From: Candidatus Gastranaerophilales bacterium
Lineage (GTDB): Bacteria; Cyanobacteriota; Vampirovibrionia; Gastranaerophilales; Gastranaerophilaceae
Direction: 5' to 3'
Assembly: GCA_944324425.1 (NCBI GenBank)
Contig: CALUWE010000003.1
Coordinates: 62,001 to 126,000, forward strand
Length of the DNA stretch: 64,000 bases
The translations under genes and the position numbers were made by a program. Shown here piece by piece: positions 49,322 to 58,097 of the stretch; position 1 is the first letter of the stretch; each line of letters begins with the position of its first letter. A model generated the notes under the pieces. It made no database searches. It had not been told where the DNA came from and saw nothing but the letters and a program-made list of their open reading frames with translations.

Positions 49322-50131
49322 ATGAAAAATAAAATCGAAAAATTTATATCTTCTACCGTTGAATTTCACGACATTTTTAAAGCCGTTGAAGTTGCAAACG
49401 AACTTAACATGGGCTTAGAAATAAGCAGATTCGGCAAATTAAAAGATTTGGACGAATATTTTGATGATACATTGAACCGTTATGAAGACGCCATCAAAGA
49501 TTTAGAAGGCCCTTTAACTTTGCACGGGTTCTTTTCAAACCTTTGCCCCACATCAAAAGATAAAGGCATTAAAGAGGTTTCAACTAAAAGATATTATCAA
49601 AGCTTGGAAATTGCCTCCAGATTAGGTGCCAAAACGGTTGTTTTTCACACTTGTTTTAATAACTTACTAAAACAACAGGTATACAGGGAAAATTTCTTTG
49701 TAAGTTCTGTTGAATTTTACAATGAAATAATCCCTTATTTTGAAGAAAGAAAAATAACGGCAACAATTGAAAATGTCCATGAGCCAAATAATGAAATGAT
49801 ACGGAATATAATAGCAGCCGTTAATTCACCATATCTAAAAGCAACAATCGATATAGGCCATCTGAATTTGCACTCAACCATTCCCGCAAAAGAATGGATT
49901 AAAGACTACGGCATTATGCTTCATCACATGCACTTTCACAACAATTTTGGAGACGAAGATGCGCACGGCTCGCTTAAAAAAGGCACAATGGACATAAAAA
50001 AAGTTCTTTTAACATTAAAAGAATTGCAAATCTATCCGCAAATAACTTTTGAAATTTTTAATAAGGACGAATTAATTGAAAGCATTCAATATTTAGAAGA
50101 ACTTCAAAATGAAATTGAGTACGGAATTTAA
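49322..50131 (+). CDS. Sugar phosphate isomerase/epimerase-like TIM-barrel protein
   Basis: A 269-residue single-domain protein of the xylose-isomerase-like / AP endonuclease 2 TIM-barrel superfamily. Metal-ligand regions are visible: TVVFHTCFN, ATIENVHEPN with Glu, ATIDIGHLNLHS with Asp and His, MHFHNNFGDEDAHG, and ITFEIFN with Glu. It most likely isomerises a sugar or polyol, but the substrate is unknown. It lies alone between the zinc-ribbon gene and convergent crcB (4-nt overlap). Confidence 0.8.
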   Translation: MKNKIEKFISSTVEFHDIFKAVEVANELNMGLEISRFGKLKDLDEYFDDTLNRYEDAIKDLEGPLTLHGFFSNLCPTSKDKGIKEVSTKRYYQSLEIASRLGAKTVVFHTCFNNLLKQQVYRENFFVSSVEFYNEIIPYFEERKITATIENVHEPNNEMIRNIIAAVNSPYLKATIDIGHLNLHSTIPAKEWIKDYGIMLHHMHFHNNFGDEDAHGSLKKGTMDIKKVLLTLKELQIYPQITFEIFNKDELIESIQYLEELQNEIEYGI

Positions 50132-50499
50132 TTTTTACAAATAATAAATGCCAAATATTGTCCCAAAATAACGCCTAAAATACAAAAAAGCGCACTTAAA
50201 ACAACATAAAGACCGCCTTCTAAATAATGTTTATTTTGAAACAACAAAACCGCCTCAAGGGAAAAGGTTGAAAATGTTGTAAAACCGCCCAAAAAACCGG
50301 TTTTTAAAAAAAGCAAAAAGTTTGAATTAATACCCTTTTTAAAGGCAAAAGCAGCAACAAAACCAATTAAAATACAGCCTGTCAAATTAACAAAAAATGT
50401 AATTAAAGGGAAATCGCCCTCATAAGAAATTTTTCCCGCCAAATATCTTGCAATTGCGCCAAAAGCGCCCCCGATTCCAACCATCAAAACATTAATCAT
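50128..50499 (-). CDS. crcB: Fluoride channel CrcB
   Basis: A 123-residue four-helix membrane protein, the dual-topology fluoride exporter. It has GIGGAFGAIARYLAGK, NLTGCILIGF and TGFLGGFTTFSTFSLE, the conserved channel motifs. Only a single copy is seen here, so a homodimer is expected. No fluoride riboswitch is present because the gene is inside an operon with the Spy-like gene (8-nt overlap). Confidence 0.93.
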   Translation of the reverse strand: MINVLMVGIGGAFGAIARYLAGKISYEGDFPLITFFVNLTGCILIGFVAAFAFKKGINSNFLLFLKTGFLGGFTTFSTFSLEAVLLFQNKHYLEGGLYVVLSALFCILGVILGQYLAFIICKN

Positions 50500-51016
50500 T
50501 TTTGAATTTTTCCCAAAATTTAAACTTATCTATTCTTTCTTGCTTTTTGGCCCTTTCGGCTCTTTCCATTAAAACTTTATCTTTATGCTCATTTTCTTCT
50601 ATCATTTTTCTTATTTTATAATCTTGTTCTCTTGTTAAAAGGTTCCTGTATCTCAATTTGTAATAGCTTTTCTTTTGATTAATTTTTCTCAATGCCTCCG
50701 CATATTCAACTTGTCTTTGTTCAATATCGAGCTTTAATTTATTTTTGCATTCAAAATCAAAAGTTTTACACTGAAGAGAATTTAACAATTCTAAAGCGCG
50801 CTCTTTAGATTCAATATCCAAAGTCAAAGGCTTTAGAACAAAATTCTCCTCATTTCTTATTCTTAAAACACTTTCTCTCTGTTCCGCAGACAAATCAACC
50901 ATTTCAAGATAATCAGCATATTCATTTCTTTTTATACCGGCCTTAAGGCTATCATCTGCAAAACAAACCGAACAAATTGCAAAAACAAAAAGAAATAATA
51001 AAAATAAGTTTTTCAT
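50492..51016 (-). CDS. Exported Spy/CpxP-like protein with LTxxQ motifs
   Basis: A 174-residue secreted protein with a signal peptide (MKNLFLLFLFVFAICSVCFA) and a highly charged helical body. Two LTxxQ-like motifs, LSAEQ (near 43) and LTREQ (near 132), place it with the Spy/CpxP group of periplasmic chaperone or stress sensors, though with longer helices. Two Cys residues near 83 and 89 could form a disulfide. It overlaps crcB (8 nt) and the upstream membrane-protein gene (4 nt). Confidence 0.6.
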   Translation of the reverse strand: MKNLFLLFLFVFAICSVCFADDSLKAGIKRNEYADYLEMVDLSAEQRESVLRIRNEENFVLKPLTLDIESKERALELLNSLQCKTFDFECKNKLKLDIEQRQVEYAEALRKINQKKSYYKLRYRNLLTREQDYKIRKMIEENEHKDKVLMERAERAKKQERIDKFKFWEKFKND

Positions 51017-52584
51017 TTCTTAAGCCAATCTATTTGAGTGTTCCAAAGAGTTTTCTTATAAAATTCAGGGTCATCTGTCGGAATTCTTGCAGGCTGCTTT
51101 ATTTTTGCATAAACGTCTTTTCTGATAAACAGCGCAAAAGTTCTGGATTCCATTATAAGAAAATAATCGGGATGATTTTTTAGATTATTGTAAAGGTTAT
51201 AGTGCTTATAAGGAATAATAATATCGTGATGAACGGAATTTAGTGCTTCAAGCCAGCCGACACCTCCCAAAGATATAAGTCTTACATGCTCGTCATTCAA
51301 ATAAGGGCTGTAAACTTCTTCGTATCTGCCGTCTTGCAATATAAAATTATTAGGATAAAGCTTATATGAAGCATAGCTGCCGCATTCAAAGGGAACAAAA
51401 ACATTGCCTTTTACATTGTTTTCAATCAAATATTCAATTTCAGACAACGGAAAAATTGAATGAAAATTCCCGTATTTTAAATCCCGAACAGCAATATTCA
51501 ACAAGAACACAAACAAAACAAGGTAGAAGAAAAAAAGTTCCTTCGCTTTGTTAAATTTTGGCTTAAGCCGTTTGTTAAAAATAGAATAAAAATCATCATA
51601 GCAGAAAGGTACCAAAACAAAGATAAAGTATGAAATAAAGCGAATTGATTTCATTGTTAAAAGAAACATAACAAGAACAAGAACAACTTTTGTTTTGTCT
51701 GTATTATTCCAAATTTCTTTTAATTTGTTTAATTTTCCTTCAGTTTTTGACTGAATCCATGTTTTATAAAAACGAAAAACGGTAAGCCCCATAAAGAATA
51801 AAAGAATTATCTTAAATTTGATGAATTTAGCAAAGAAATATTGCCCGAAGGGCGGCTGCCATTCAACAATATTGGGCCTGTTCATAGTAGTGGCTTTAAC
51901 AAGGAAGGTTACATATTCAACGCCGTACGGGTTTATAAACATTACCAAAAACGAAGCTATAAAAAGGTAAATATAAGGCAAAAAGGGCTTCTTTCTCAAA
52001 AATTCGCCTATTATATAAAGACCTGTTATTCCAAGCCCCATAAAACAACCGCCATGGATATTTGACCAAACAATCATAAGAAGGGGTAAAACCCACAAAA
52101 CTCTGTAATTTTTTTCCAGTCTTGCTTTTTCCAGCACATACAGCCAAATTGCAAAAAACATGAAAGTAAAATGATGACATCTTAATGAAAAAACAAGATT
52201 TGAAATAGGCTGCAGCGCAAAAAAGAAAAATAAAAAGTTAAAAATAGGAAACTCTTTATCAGGTGTTAAAACCTTCCTTCTTAATTTGATTATTAAAACA
52301 AAGAAGACAAACGTAACAAAAAGACAAAGTGCCTTCAAAACCTGTAGCCCGACATCATGGAAATGATCTTCAACAAAATAAAAAATTATACTCGCACCCC
52401 ATTCATGGTCCCACCATGGATGAGTTTTTGAGTACGAAAGAAAATCATATTTTAAAATATCACCTGTTTGAAAAAAAGTTTTACCTACGATAAGCCTTGC
52501 AAAAAAGTCGTAGTCAACATAATCCATGCAGCTTCCGACAACAAAGAGATATAAAAAAAGTGTAATTAAAAATACGGCTAACAT
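51013..52584 (-). CDS. Polytopic membrane protein, GT-C glycosyltransferase-like
   Basis: A 523-residue protein with about ten to twelve membrane helices and an extracytoplasmic C-terminal domain (about 390-520). Just after the first helix comes DYVDYDFFARLIVGKTFF, then HPWWDHEWGASIIFYFV; an acidic residue pair in the first loop and the WWDHEW pattern are typical of GT-C fold glycosyltransferases using lipid-linked sugars. The acceptor is unknown. GGGAG is a good ribosome site. It leads the operon with the Spy-like and crcB genes. Confidence 0.65.
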   Translation of the reverse strand: MLAVFLITLFLYLFVVGSCMDYVDYDFFARLIVGKTFFQTGDILKYDFLSYSKTHPWWDHEWGASIIFYFVEDHFHDVGLQVLKALCLFVTFVFFVLIIKLRRKVLTPDKEFPIFNFLFFFFALQPISNLVFSLRCHHFTFMFFAIWLYVLEKARLEKNYRVLWVLPLLMIVWSNIHGGCFMGLGITGLYIIGEFLRKKPFLPYIYLFIASFLVMFINPYGVEYVTFLVKATTMNRPNIVEWQPPFGQYFFAKFIKFKIILLFFMGLTVFRFYKTWIQSKTEGKLNKLKEIWNNTDKTKVVLVLVMFLLTMKSIRFISYFIFVLVPFCYDDFYSIFNKRLKPKFNKAKELFFFYLVLFVFLLNIAVRDLKYGNFHSIFPLSEIEYLIENNVKGNVFVPFECGSYASYKLYPNNFILQDGRYEEVYSPYLNDEHVRLISLGGVGWLEALNSVHHDIIIPYKHYNLYNNLKNHPDYFLIMESRTFALFIRKDVYAKIKQPARIPTDDPEFYKKTLWNTQIDWLKK

Positions 52585-52677
52585 ATAATACTCCCCAATA
52601 AAAGGGATTATAGCAAAAAATTATTCATCTGTGCATTTTTTTGTTATCATAATAAAAGTTAGAAACGGAAGTTAAAA

Positions 52678-53712
52678 ATGGAACAGAAAATTTTAGAAAT
52701 AAAAAAAGAAGCATTGACTGAAATTGAACAAGCAAACAATCAAAAATCTTTAGATGAAGTCAGAAATAAATATTTATCAAGAGCATCGGAATTAAATAAT
52801 CTTAAAAAAAGTTTAAAAGACGTGGCCCCTGAATTAAGGCCGAAAATTGGCGCACTTACAAACGAGGTTTCAAAAGAAATTGAAGAATTGGTAAATAAAA
52901 AAGCGGAAGAATTTTACCAAATCGAATTAAATAAAAAACTTGAAGCGGAAAAAATAGATGTAACTCTGCCTTCAACTTTTGAACCGTTCGGGCATGTACA
53001 TCCTTTAACCAAAACCACAAATGAAATTGTTGAAATTTTCGAACTTTTGGGCTTTTCGCTCATTAAAAATGAATATTCACCGGAAGTTGAAGTTGAAAAA
53101 TACAATTTTGACTTGTTAAATGTTCCAAAAGAACACCCCGCACGTGATGTTCAAGACACATTTTATTCAAAACTTGCTAAAAACGTAATTTTAAGAAGCC
53201 AAACTTCAAACGCACAAGTAAGGCAAATGCAAAATTCAAAACCGCCTATCAAAATCATATCCCCGGGCAGAGTTTATCGTTCGGAATCCGTTTCTGCAAG
53301 AAAAAATAATCTTTTTCACCAAATTGAAGGCTTATATGTTGATAAAAACGTTACGTTTGGCGACCTTAAAGGCGTTTTGAACGAATTTATCAGGCTTTAT
53401 TTCGGCTCAAGCCGCCCTACAAGGTTCAGAAACAGCTTTTTCCCGTTCACGGAGCCCTCTGCCGAAGTTGACGTTCAATGTATCATGTGCCAAGGCAAAG
53501 GCTGCCCGACATGTTCAGGCACCGGCTGGTTGGAAATTTTAGGCTCCGGCATGGTTGATCCGAATGTTTTAAGAGCTGTTGATATTGACCCTGATGTATA
53601 TACAGGCTTTGCATTTGGTATGGGAATTGAAAGATTAACCATGTTAAAATATGCAGTAGATGATATAAGACTGTTTTTCAATAACGACATAAGGTTCTTA
53701 AATCAGTTCTAA
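52678..53712 (+). CDS. pheS: Phenylalanyl-tRNA synthetase alpha subunit
   Basis: A 344-residue class II catalytic subunit. After an N-terminal coiled coil (1-85) come the motif 2 region (ISPGRVYRSESVSARKNNLFHQIEGLYV), the substrate segment PFTEPSAEVDVQC, the CIMCQGKGCPTC cysteine knuckle common in PheS, and motif 3 GFAFGMGIERLTML. The beta subunit pheT, usually next, is absent; a MATE gene follows instead. GGAAG precedes the ATG. Confidence 0.95.
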   Translation: MEQKILEIKKEALTEIEQANNQKSLDEVRNKYLSRASELNNLKKSLKDVAPELRPKIGALTNEVSKEIEELVNKKAEEFYQIELNKKLEAEKIDVTLPSTFEPFGHVHPLTKTTNEIVEIFELLGFSLIKNEYSPEVEVEKYNFDLLNVPKEHPARDVQDTFYSKLAKNVILRSQTSNAQVRQMQNSKPPIKIISPGRVYRSESVSARKNNLFHQIEGLYVDKNVTFGDLKGVLNEFIRLYFGSSRPTRFRNSFFPFTEPSAEVDVQCIMCQGKGCPTCSGTGWLEILGSGMVDPNVLRAVDIDPDVYTGFAFGMGIERLTMLKYAVDDIRLFFNNDIRFLNQF

Positions 53713-53733
53713 CCAAAACCATACAGAGGAGTT

Positions 53734-55083
53734 ATGACAACAAAAGAGCTTACATCAGGCAAACCGATTAAACTGATTTTGCTGTTTATGCTGCCGATGT
53801 TTTTCGGCAATCTTTTTCAACAGGTATACAATTTGGCTGACGCTTTAATTGTAGGAAGAACAATCGGGCTTAAAGCGCTTGCGGCAGTCGGTGCAACTTC
53901 GCCTATGATTTTTCTTGTCATAAGTTTTATTTTTGCATCAACCCAAGGGTTTGCCGTTGTAACCGCACAAAGGTTCGGTGCAAGAGATTACAACAATGTC
54001 AAAAAATCGGTTGCTGCAGGCTTTATTCTGTCATTCATTTTAACAGTAATAATGACCGCAATCTCACTGCCTTTTGTTCAGCAAATGCTTGAAATTTTAA
54101 GAACCCCTGATGATATCATCACACTTGCTCATGATTATCTTTTTATAATGTTTGCAGGTATAATCGCAACAGTGTTTTACAACCTGTCATCAAACATAAT
54201 AAGGGCATTAGGGGACAGCAAAACTCCATTATATTTTTTAATTTTTGCTTCCGTTTTAAATATATTTTTAGATCTTTTGTTAATTTTAAAATTTCATATG
54301 GGAGTATCCGGTGCTGCTTTTGCAACCGTTATATCTCAAGCTGTTTCAACTGTTCTTTGCATATTTTTTATGTTTAAACGCTTTCCGATTTTAAAATTAA
54401 AAAAAGAAGATTGGAATGTTTCAAAAGAATTTTTATATGAACACCTAAGAGTCGGCATTCCAATGGGATTTCAAATGTCTGTTTTAACAATCGGAATTAT
54501 TGCCGTTCAATACGTACTAAACGGGCTTGGTTCAACCGCAGTTGCGGCATTTACAACCGCAATGAGGGTTGACCAATTGGTTTCGCAAAGTTTATTGGCG
54601 CTTGCAGCAGCAGTTGCAACATACACGGCACAAAATTTCGGCGCGGGCAAAATGAGCAGAATAAGAGAAGGTGCAAGGGCAAGCGTTTTGATAGCATTCA
54701 TTATAAGTATATTTTGCGCAATTTTCATTTTAACCTGCGGAGAATTTGTTGTAGGGCTCTTTATGGATGTTAAAAATGAAGAAGTAATAAGGCTTGCAAT
54801 GCAATATCTGCATATAATAATTATTTTCTTCTTCTTTCTTGGTTTGCTGCTCATTTACAGAAACATTTTGCAAGGAATGGGAAGCGTTATGGCACCATTA
54901 TTTTCAGGAATTGCCGAATTAATTATGAGAGCGGTTGCAGCATTTAAACTGGGTGAAATTTTAGGCTACACCGGCATTTGCCTTGCAACCCCAGCAGCTT
55001 GGATTTCAGCGGCAATAGTTTTATATATAGGATACAAAATAAGCCTTATAAAAAATATGAAAAAACTTAAGCAAGCAGGCTAA
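53734..55083 (+). CDS. MATE-family efflux transporter (second, distant copy)
   Basis: A 449-residue inner-membrane protein with about twelve helices. The N-terminus KLILLFMLPMFFGNLFQQVYNLADALIVG and the repeat at LRVGIPMGFQMSVLTIG near 230 are typical of the MATE subgroup related to NorM/DinF. It is only distantly similar to the MATE at 12.4 kb. GAGGAG precedes the ATG. It follows pheS by 21 nt and overlaps the convergent YgjP-type gene by 4 nt. Confidence 0.88.
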   Translation: MTTKELTSGKPIKLILLFMLPMFFGNLFQQVYNLADALIVGRTIGLKALAAVGATSPMIFLVISFIFASTQGFAVVTAQRFGARDYNNVKKSVAAGFILSFILTVIMTAISLPFVQQMLEILRTPDDIITLAHDYLFIMFAGIIATVFYNLSSNIIRALGDSKTPLYFLIFASVLNIFLDLLLILKFHMGVSGAAFATVISQAVSTVLCIFFMFKRFPILKLKKEDWNVSKEFLYEHLRVGIPMGFQMSVLTIGIIAVQYVLNGLGSTAVAAFTTAMRVDQLVSQSLLALAAAVATYTAQNFGAGKMSRIREGARASVLIAFIISIFCAIFILTCGEFVVGLFMDVKNEEVIRLAMQYLHIIIIFFFFLGLLLIYRNILQGMGSVMAPLFSGIAELIMRAVAAFKLGEILGYTGICLATPAAWISAAIVLYIGYKISLIKNMKKLKQAG

Positions 55084-55817
55084 ATTAAAGGACTTTGATT
55101 TTTGAGCTTTCTTTTTAAAATTTGTGCTTCAGGCATGATTTTGTACAAAAGTGCCCAAAAACTTTCTTTATGGTTCTTTTCAACCGTATGAACAAGTTCA
55201 TGCAAAAGAACATAGTCAATGTATTCGGAATCCAAAAGCATTAAATTTATATTTAAGTTAATGTTATTTGAATAAGAACAACTGCCCCATCTGGTTTTGT
55301 GAGTTTTTAAAGCCAGTTTGTTATATTTAAAGCCGTATTTTTCAGCCATCATATCAAGCCTTGACGGAAGGTAGTTTTTAGCTTCGATATAAAGAGCTTT
55401 TTTTAAAGCGTTTCTTGCAAAAGTCTGATTTTCTTTTGAATAAAAATCGGAATTAAAAGGATATAAAAGGTGCACAATGCCTTTTTTAGTAATAATTTCG
55501 GGCTTTGTAACAAGTGCTTTGGTAATTAAAAAATTATTTGATTTTGTTTGAAAGTTTTCATCAATAAAATTTAACTCATATTTTTCAAGCGTTTCTTTAA
55601 TCCAGTTCATTTTTTTAAAAACAAAAACTTCTGCGTCCTTAAAGCTCAATGAAGAAGGCATTGAAACCCTTACATGAAAACAATCTTTTACGGTTATTTT
55701 AAGCTGTTTAGACATTTTGCTTTTTACATATTTAAACTCAACATCATCCATCAAAACAACTTTTGAAGATAACTTTTTAGACGGCTTATTAGTTTTTAAA
55801 AAATCAAAAATACCCAT
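55080..55817 (-). CDS. YgjP/SprT-like zinc metalloprotease
   Basis: A 245-residue cytosolic metallopeptidase of the YgjP-like (DUF45) group. The zinc motif LLHELVHTVEKNHKESFW gives HExxH plus a distal His, and KTRWGSCSYSNNINLNINLMLL is the characteristic preceding segment. No signal peptide. Its targets are unknown. It lies 21 nt downstream of glcF on the same strand. Confidence 0.85.
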   Translation of the reverse strand: MGIFDFLKTNKPSKKLSSKVVLMDDVEFKYVKSKMSKQLKITVKDCFHVRVSMPSSLSFKDAEVFVFKKMNWIKETLEKYELNFIDENFQTKSNNFLITKALVTKPEIITKKGIVHLLYPFNSDFYSKENQTFARNALKKALYIEAKNYLPSRLDMMAEKYGFKYNKLALKTHKTRWGSCSYSNNINLNINLMLLDSEYIDYVLLHELVHTVEKNHKESFWALLYKIMPEAQILKRKLKNQSPLI

Positions 55818-55838
55818 ACAAAGAAGAATTATACCATA

Positions 55839-56891
55839 TTAATCATCAATAATTTCAACAAAATTGTGCAAAAAATCAGCCAAATCAAATGCTTTAATTT
55901 TTGCGCCCTCAAATTTAATTCCGTATTTTAAACTCCAAAGGCAAGTGGGGCAAGTTGTTAAAACAACATCAGAGCCTAAGTTTATAACATTTTTAATTTT
56001 TTGCACAGACAATATTGTTGCGGTTCTTATGTGTCTTGTAAAAAAATCACCGCCAAAGCCGCAGCAATCATCAAATTTATTTAATCTTGAATATTCAACC
56101 CCTTCAATATTAGATAAAATTTCTTCAATCTCTAAAAATTTTTCCGCATTCAAATGGCAAGGCTTATGAAAAGTAACCTTAAACGGTTTTATTGCCCGCA
56201 TTTTCTTGTTTTTATAAAAGTCTGTAAAATAAACAATTTTATCCTTATCAATATTTTCGTAACCCAAAACCGTATCAAAACAGGTTGCGCAATCAAAAAC
56301 AATTTTGTCGAATTTCTTGAATTTTTCCAAATTTCTTTTTTTATACTTTTCATAAATATCAAATCTGCCCTTAATATAAAAAGGCAGTCCGCAGCAATCA
56401 AAATTTTCTTTTGAAAATTTATAAGGGATTTCAAATTTATTATTTATTGATTTTGTTGCACAGCCGTTAAAATGTGCAATTTTTAAACCGGAATCAGATT
56501 TTTTTATTTTTTTATAGTAACTTCTGCCGACAGGATACTTGAATTTATACAATATCTTCAAGCAAAAAATTTTGAATTTGAAAACTAAAGAAGAATTTAA
56601 AAACTTTTCAAAAGGAGATTCAAATTCATTTTTAATTTCGGCAAAAATTTTAACCGCATCAATATTTGAAGGACAAGCTTTTTGACATTTACCGCAGTTC
56701 AAACAAAGGTCAAGATTGTATTTAATTCTTTTGTCATATTTTAAATGTTTTTTAATAAGTCCAAAAAGCTGTAAAAACTTGCCTCTTGAAACGGAGGTTT
56801 CCGTCTTTTTTGCTTTGTACACAGGGCAAACATCCATACAAAGGCCACAGCGAGAGCAATTAACAATATTTTTAACCAGTTCTTTATCCAT
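55839..56891 (-). CDS. glcF: Iron-sulfur subunit of a 2-hydroxyacid oxidase (GlcF type)
   Basis: A 350-residue electron-transfer subunit. Two [4Fe-4S] ferredoxin motifs (Cys12, 15, 18, 22 and Cys63, 66, 69, 73) are followed by two CCG domains (FDCCGLPFY near 163 and FDDCCGFGGDF near 268). In GlcDEF-type enzymes this subunit passes electrons from the flavin subunit to the quinone pool. The likely partner GlcD is 44 kb away and no GlcE is seen. It is divergent from the pilin-like gene with closely spaced promoters. Confidence 0.85.
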   Translation of the reverse strand: MDKELVKNIVNCSRCGLCMDVCPVYKAKKTETSVSRGKFLQLFGLIKKHLKYDKRIKYNLDLCLNCGKCQKACPSNIDAVKIFAEIKNEFESPFEKFLNSSLVFKFKIFCLKILYKFKYPVGRSYYKKIKKSDSGLKIAHFNGCATKSINNKFEIPYKFSKENFDCCGLPFYIKGRFDIYEKYKKRNLEKFKKFDKIVFDCATCFDTVLGYENIDKDKIVYFTDFYKNKKMRAIKPFKVTFHKPCHLNAEKFLEIEEILSNIEGVEYSRLNKFDDCCGFGGDFFTRHIRTATILSVQKIKNVINLGSDVVLTTCPTCLWSLKYGIKFEGAKIKAFDLADFLHNFVEIIDD

Positions 56892-56902
56892 ATATTTTGT
56901 AG

Positions 56903-56908
56903 TATAAT
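56903..56908 (+). promoter_or_regulatory. -10 box of the leaderless pilin-like gene, overlapping a divergent -10
   Basis: TATAAT (56903-56908) ends 6 nt before the ATG at 56915 and there is no ribosome site. On the minus strand TATACT (56906-56901) lies 9 nt before the glcF ATG at 56891, so divergent -10 boxes interleave again. Confidence 0.4.
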
Positions 56909-56914
56909 TTTAGC

Positions 56915-57082
56915 ATGAAAAAAGCGCAGATGATGTTGGAATATTTTTTGTTTTTTCTTATTGTTACCGTTTTGTGCGTACTTATAACAATGCTGTGGAA
57001 CAGAAGCGCAATAATCAGAGGCAGCACATTCGGTGTGGAAGACGCAAATAATACAGTACATGTGCGCCCGTTTACGGAATAA
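56915..57082 (+). CDS. Tiny class III (Flp/TadE-like) pilin-like protein
   Basis: A 55-residue protein, MKKAQMMLEYFLFFLIVTVL onward. A short basic start, then A|QMMLEY with Glu at +5 and Tyr at +6, then a hydrophobic helix of about 20 residues is the class III prepilin pattern of Flp pilins and TadE-like pseudopilins. The C-terminal 25 residues are polar (NRSAIIRGSTFGVEDANN). It would be cut by a prepilin peptidase and inserted in the membrane. The zinc dehydrogenase starts 4 nt after the stop codon. No other pilus gene is near except pilT at 45 kb. It is easily missed because of its size. Confidence 0.6.
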   Translation: MKKAQMMLEYFLFFLIVTVLCVLITMLWNRSAIIRGSTFGVEDANNTVHVRPFTE

Positions 57083-57086
57083 AAAC

Positions 57087-58097
57087 ATGAAAAGCGCAGT
57101 TTTAAAAAACGGCAAAATCACAATAATAAACAAAGAAATACCCACACTTGAAAAAACCGAAGGCGCAATAATCAAAGTTAATGCCTGCGGGCTTTGCGGT
57201 TCCGATATTGTAAAAATCAATCATTCAACACCGTCAAACGAAAACAAAATAAGTCTTGGCCATGAAATTGTGGGCACAATTGTCGATATAAATGTCGACA
57301 TAACAGGCAACGGTGCAAAAACTCCGTTTAAAAAAGGAGACATTGTTGCAATGGGTCATCATTACCCTTGTTTTAAATGCAAATATTGCACCCATGGAAA
57401 CTATTCCATGTGTGAAACGTTTAAAAATTCAAATATTCACCCCGGCGGTTTTAGCGAATACATATATGCAGATGTCAACCACTTGAAAAATACCGTTTTT
57501 AAAAAGCCCGAAAACATCAGCGAAGAAGAATTTTCATTTCTTGAGCCGCTTTCATGCTGTATCAGAGCAATAAAACGTTCGGGGCTGGAATTTAACAACA
57601 AAGAGCTTAATAAAACCTACAATGCACTTGTTTTAGGATTAGGTTCAATCGGCATTTTGATGTCGGAAGCCCTAAAAGCCTTTGGTGCAAAAACAAGCGG
57701 TTTTGATATTAATCCTGAAAGACAAGCGTTTATTAAAAATTTCGGAATAGATTTTGATAAAAACATTAAATATGATTTAATTTTTATGACCTCGGGCGCA
57801 AATAAGGCAATAGATTCCGCTCTGAACTTAATTGATAAAGGCGGCAAAATCATCGTTTTTTCATCAATTCCCGACGATATTAAGGGCTATAATAACAATG
57901 AAATATACTATAAAGAATTAAGCATAATAGGAAGTTACTCGCCGTCTCCCGATGATCTTAAAATGTCATATGAATTTATAAAAACAGGGCTTGTAAACGT
58001 AAAAAATATATCAACGACATACAAACTTGACAATCTCGAAAAAGCAATAAATGACACCAAACTCGGAAAAATTTTAAAAGGGTATATTGAATTATGA
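57087..58097 (+). CDS. Zinc-dependent medium-chain dehydrogenase, tandem copy 1
   Basis: A 336-residue alcohol/polyol dehydrogenase of the MDR superfamily. Catalytic zinc ligands Cys37 (in CGLCGSD), His59 and Glu60 (LGHE), structural-zinc Cys95, 98, 101 and 109, and a Rossmann motif LGLGSIGILM are seen. I start it at the ATG at 57087; an upstream frame to 57033 overlaps the pilin-like gene. It probably oxidises a sugar alcohol or alcohol with NAD(P). The next gene overlaps by 4 nt and is a relative. Confidence 0.88.
   Translation: MKSAVLKNGKITIINKEIPTLEKTEGAIIKVNACGLCGSDIVKINHSTPSNENKISLGHEIVGTIVDINVDITGNGAKTPFKKGDIVAMGHHYPCFKCKYCTHGNYSMCETFKNSNIHPGGFSEYIYADVNHLKNTVFKKPENISEEEFSFLEPLSCCIRAIKRSGLEFNNKELNKTYNALVLGLGSIGILMSEALKAFGAKTSGFDINPERQAFIKNFGIDFDKNIKYDLIFMTSGANKAIDSALNLIDKGGKIIVFSSIPDDIKGYNNNEIYYKELSIIGSYSPSPDDLKMSYEFIKTGLVNVKNISTTYKLDNLEKAINDTKLGKILKGYIEL

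Noticed and set aside
50128-50499. Fluoride riboswitch for crcB
   Set aside because: crcB is inside an operon and overlaps the upstream gene; no leader region exists for a riboswitch.
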